From Clostridiales bacterium (lineage in GTDB: Bacteria; Bacillota; Clostridia; Saccharofermentanales; Saccharofermentanaceae): a stretch of DNA of 34,800 nucleotides. The notes under the pieces are model-generated. The model was not told the DNA's origin. It worked only from the letters and a program-made list of their open reading frames with translations, and ran no database searches. Shown here one piece after another: positions 32,771 through 34,800 of the stretch (the first letter of the stretch is position 1; every line of letters begins with the position of its first letter). The position numbers were made by a program, and so were the translations under genes. The stretch is taken from contig JAFRRJ010000018.1 of NCBI GenBank assembly GCA_017428155.1, forward strand, positions 1-34,800, read 5' to 3'.

Positions 32771-32984
32771 TCCTAGTCATCTCCCAAAAATAATCTCTCG
32801 GAGCGTACTTTCCCCATAAGTAACCCCGTAATTATTTTATTCCCCTGATACATGGTAAATCTGCGCAGAAATAGGGTAATTGTCTTAAGAAAACCTTAAG
32901 TTTTAGGCATAAACAGATTGAGAAGGTCATTATAGCTTCTGCATAAACCATCGTTAATTTTGTTTTTGGGACATAATCGTTCGT

Positions 32985-33569
32985 TTACAACTTCAGTATA
33001 AATAACCCGTGTCTGTTGCAGTACGCATACATTTTCCTAATACAATACTTGCGGAATCTCGTCTCACAATTTCCCTCCGGATAGAGCTTTACAAACTGAA
33101 CTCCCTGATCGGAAACCGCCGCAAGAAAAGATATATAGTGATCCTTTGTCATAGGGTGATCAACTGTAACATAATACTCGTCTTCCACTGTCTCAACTTT
33201 TATCTGATGATCCTCATCACAGGCTTCCGCTTCCATCGGCGGCAGCGTTATCCCGCAGCAGCTCACAACTGCCTCACCGGCTGACTGTATAACATTTCCG
33301 CATACGGGACATACATAGAACTTGCCTCTTAACATATTGGAAGAACGGTTGCAGTTCTTAATGTCTTCACCCGACAAAAGCTCGATCACAGATATATCCA
33401 GAGCCTTCGCGAGGGGCTCTATAAGACTTACATCCGGAAAGCCCTGACCGGTCTCCCATTTGCTGACTGCCTTGCTGCTTACAAAAACCTTTTCCGCAAG
33501 TTCTTCCTGTGTCATCTTTTTATCTTCGCGGAGCTTTCTTATCACTGCTCCGGTAACATATTTATCCAT
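32985..33569 (-). CDS. XRE regulator fused to a complete desulfoferrodoxin (superoxide reductase-like) domain
   Basis: The 194-residue protein has an N-terminal Cro/C1 helix-turn-helix (residues 5-68, TQEELAEKVFVSSKAVSKWETGQGFPD). A desulfoferrodoxin follows. The rubredoxin-like centre I has Cys87, Cys90, Cys104 and Cys105 (CPVCGN, SCCG). Centre II has His121, His138 and His144 (HPMTKDHYI), plus Cys184 and His187 (YCNRHG), the full His4-Cys set of superoxide reductase. The catalytic Lys next to the first His (E-K-H in classical enzymes) is Asp here (E-D-H). The likely role is a DNA-binding redox or iron sensor; enzymatic activity is uncertain. AGGAGG with a 9-base gap precedes the ATG. It is divergent from the DMT exporter. 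Confidence 0.88.
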   Translation of the reverse strand: MDKYVTGAVIRKLREDKKMTQEELAEKVFVSSKAVSKWETGQGFPDVSLIEPLAKALDISVIELLSGEDIKNCNRSSNMLRGKFYVCPVCGNVIQSAGEAVVSCCGITLPPMEAEACDEDHQIKVETVEDEYYVTVDHPMTKDHYISFLAAVSDQGVQFVKLYPEGNCETRFRKYCIRKMYAYCNRHGLFILKL

Positions 33570-33623
33570 AGCTTAAATCCTCCTTACGCTTTCAAGATAA
33601 CACAGCATGTTTTCCGTTGTTAC

Positions 33624-33636
33624 CCACGCATCGTGG
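33624..33636. promoter_or_regulatory. Operator-like palindrome between divergent genes
   Basis: CCACG-CAT-CGTGG is a perfect inverted repeat placed exactly where the -35 of the exporter promoter would lie. The divergent XRE-desulfoferrodoxin protein is the natural candidate to bind it. Confidence 0.45.
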
Positions 33637-33648
33637 AGTCAGAATCCG

Positions 33649-33657
33649 TGTTATAAT
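33649..33657 (+). promoter_or_regulatory. Extended -10 promoter of the DMT exporter
   Basis: TGTTATAAT (33649-33657) places the transcript start at about 33664-33666, on the start codon itself. Confidence 0.65.
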
Positions 33658-33665
33658 CCTTTTCT

Positions 33666-34562
33666 ATGGACAAGTCGAAAAGCATAACAGGAAACATACT
33701 GATAATCGTTGCGGGATTATTCTGGGGAAGCATGGGTATATTCGTGCGCCACTTAAATAATCTCGGATTCACATCGATCCAGGTCGCGTGCTTAAGACTT
33801 ACAATGGCAGGAATACTCTTTGCCATAATCCTTCTTATCAAAGACCCCAGGGGTTTTAAGATCAAGGTTCAGGACATCCCGCTGTTCCTTGCATTGGGTC
33901 TTGTCAGCATACTGTTTTTTACATGCTGCTACTTTACGGCAATACGCCTTATGACGATGTCAACTGCAGCTATCCTTCTTTACACTTCACCTATCTGGGT
34001 CATGGTCCTTGCGATCATCTTTCTGAAAGAGAAGATCACTGTACAAAAAATCATTGCTCTCGTTCTTGCTTTTGCCGGATGTGTCCTGGTTTCCGGATTC
34101 GGCGGCAAGGTAACTTTGTTTGGAATCCTCGTGGGACTCGGATCAGGTCTGGGATACGGGCTTTACAGCATTTTCGGGACATTCGCATTAAAGAAATACT
34201 CGACGTTTACCGTTACTTGCTATACGTTCCTCATCGCCGGCTTCGGCTCTATATTTGTTGCCAACCCTGTTGATCTTGCAAATAAGATCTCTGCTGCCGA
34301 CAATAAACTCTCACTGTTCGGATTCGTTTTACTTACTTCTGTCGTTACGGCAGTTATACCTTTCCTTCTCTACACCCTTGGACTTAACAGGACTACTGCC
34401 GGAAAGGCCGCGGTACTTGCAACGGTCGAGCCTGCCGCCGCAACTGTTTTCGGATTCTTCGTAATGGGTGAGACCATAGGACCTGTCGCAATCGCCGGCA
34501 TACTCCTGGTCTTTGCGGCAATAGTTGTATTAAGCATCTGCAATCAGGGCGCTGAACATTAA
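33666..34562 (+). CDS. EamA/DMT superfamily transporter, probably leaderless
   Basis: The 298-residue protein has ten helices in two EamA repeats: repeat one begins ILIIVAGLFWGSMGIFVRHL, repeat two GLGSGLGYGLYSIFGTFALKKYS. GKAAVLATVEPAAATVFGFFVMGETI near the end is typical of drug/metabolite exporters. It would export an unknown small metabolite. No ribosome site precedes the ATG. An in-frame stop lies 4 codons upstream, and the -10 box ends only 8 bases before the ATG, so the mRNA should begin at or next to the AUG. Confidence 0.88.
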   Translation: MDKSKSITGNILIIVAGLFWGSMGIFVRHLNNLGFTSIQVACLRLTMAGILFAIILLIKDPRGFKIKVQDIPLFLALGLVSILFFTCCYFTAIRLMTMSTAAILLYTSPIWVMVLAIIFLKEKITVQKIIALVLAFAGCVLVSGFGGKVTLFGILVGLGSGLGYGLYSIFGTFALKKYSTFTVTCYTFLIAGFGSIFVANPVDLANKISAADNKLSLFGFVLLTSVVTAVIPFLLYTLGLNRTTAGKAAVLATVEPAAATVFGFFVMGETIGPVAIAGILLVFAAIVVLSICNQGAEH

Positions 34563-34610
34563 TAGCTGATCTTCATCTTTGCTGCCAAATCTCGAAAAAC
34601 AGAGGCAAAA

Positions 34611-34642
34611 GTAGCAAGATTCGGTTCTCGAAATTTTGCTAC
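34611..34642 (+). terminator. Hairpin after the DMT exporter
   Basis: GTAGCAA (34611-34617) and TTGCTAC (34636-34642) form a 7-bp stem around an 18-base loop containing TTCTCGAAA. It has no U-run, so it may be the first, divergent unit of the repeat array rather than a true terminator. Confidence 0.35.
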
Positions 34643-34645
34643 TGG

Positions 34646-34800
34646 TATCACAAATACCAAAAAATCGGACTTTTATGACACGAACGGGGTTCTAAAATAT
34701 CGCGAATGCCTCGAATATTCGCGTTTTATGATACGAACGCGGGAAAAAATATCATAAATGCCTCGATTTCCCGCATTTTATGATACAGGAAGGCCTTAAA
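34646..34800. repeat. Tandem array of ~52-bp units (array 3, continues past the window)
   Basis: Right arms recur at 34672 (TTTATGACAC), 34725 (TTTATGATAC) and 34776 (TTTTATGATAC), with matching ATATC left arms between them. Bases 34725-34800 equal 8491-8566 of array 1 with a single mismatch (34772 C against 8538 T). The bases before 34672 match 8464-8490 closely. Relative to array 1 this copy has one additional 53-base unit. Confidence 0.85.

Noticed and set aside
34611..34642. Strong intrinsic terminator for the DMT exporter
   Set aside because: The stem lacks a following U-run and has an 18-base loop, so it was kept only as a low-confidence hairpin.

Overview
The window looks like a mid-GC (roughly 45%) chromosome segment of an anaerobic Clostridia-type Firmicute. 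The signs are strong GGAGG-type Shine-Dalgarno sequences, TTGACA/TATAAT and extended -10 promoters, and typical clostridial families: a TIGR03905 TSCPD protein, an aldo/keto reductase with ferredoxin centres, DUF3737, a DUF4179-like anti-sigma protein, VanZ, and XRE regulators. No tRNA, rRNA, CRISPR array, prophage or complete transposon was found. The only mobile DNA is the tail of an ISL3-type transposase at the left edge.

Layout. 1-1218: IS remnant, TSCPD protein, GNAT acetyltransferase. 1251-2914: mgtE (Mg2+ channel) behind a structured leader that ends in an intrinsic terminator, a riboswitch-like arrangement whose class I cannot assign. 3004-5729: a membrane-anchored S33-type alpha/beta hydrolase and an AKR-ferredoxin protein. 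5920-8395: the sulfur operon metY-cysK, preceded by a consensus promoter and a 38-codon leader ORF rich in Cys codons. 8411-8960, 11031-11231 and 34646-34800: three arrays of an unusual ~52-bp tandem repeat built from covarying palindromic arms. 9082-10869: ECF sigma factor with a DUF4179-like membrane partner. 11349-16326 (minus strand): a nickel-pincer cofactor operon (dtxR-like regulator, two paralogous small membrane proteins, larE, larB, larC, TPM-zinc-ribbon protein) without larA in view. 16488-17324: DUF3737 beta-helix protein. 17325-22752: four-gene MacB/FtsX-type ABC system with a solute-binding-like lipoprotein and a possible leader peptide. 22762-26001: MscS channel, then an NMT1/TauA-type ABC importer. 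26002-31358: GT-C-like membrane protein, secreted propeller-like protein, MgtA-type P-ATPase. 31402-33569: XRE regulator with membrane partner, VanZ-like protein, and an XRE-desulfoferrodoxin fusion. 33666-34562: DMT exporter, apparently leaderless.

Themes. Metal handling recurs: MgtE, MgtA, Lar nickel cofactor with DtxR-type control, and an iron-binding SOR-like regulator. The strongest candidates for undescribed biology are the Cys-codon leader peptide of metY-cysK, the covarying 52-bp repeat arrays, the unassigned mgtE leader, the paralogous membrane pair in the lar operon, and the HTH-desulfoferrodoxin fusion. All family calls come from reading the proteins by eye; no database search was run.
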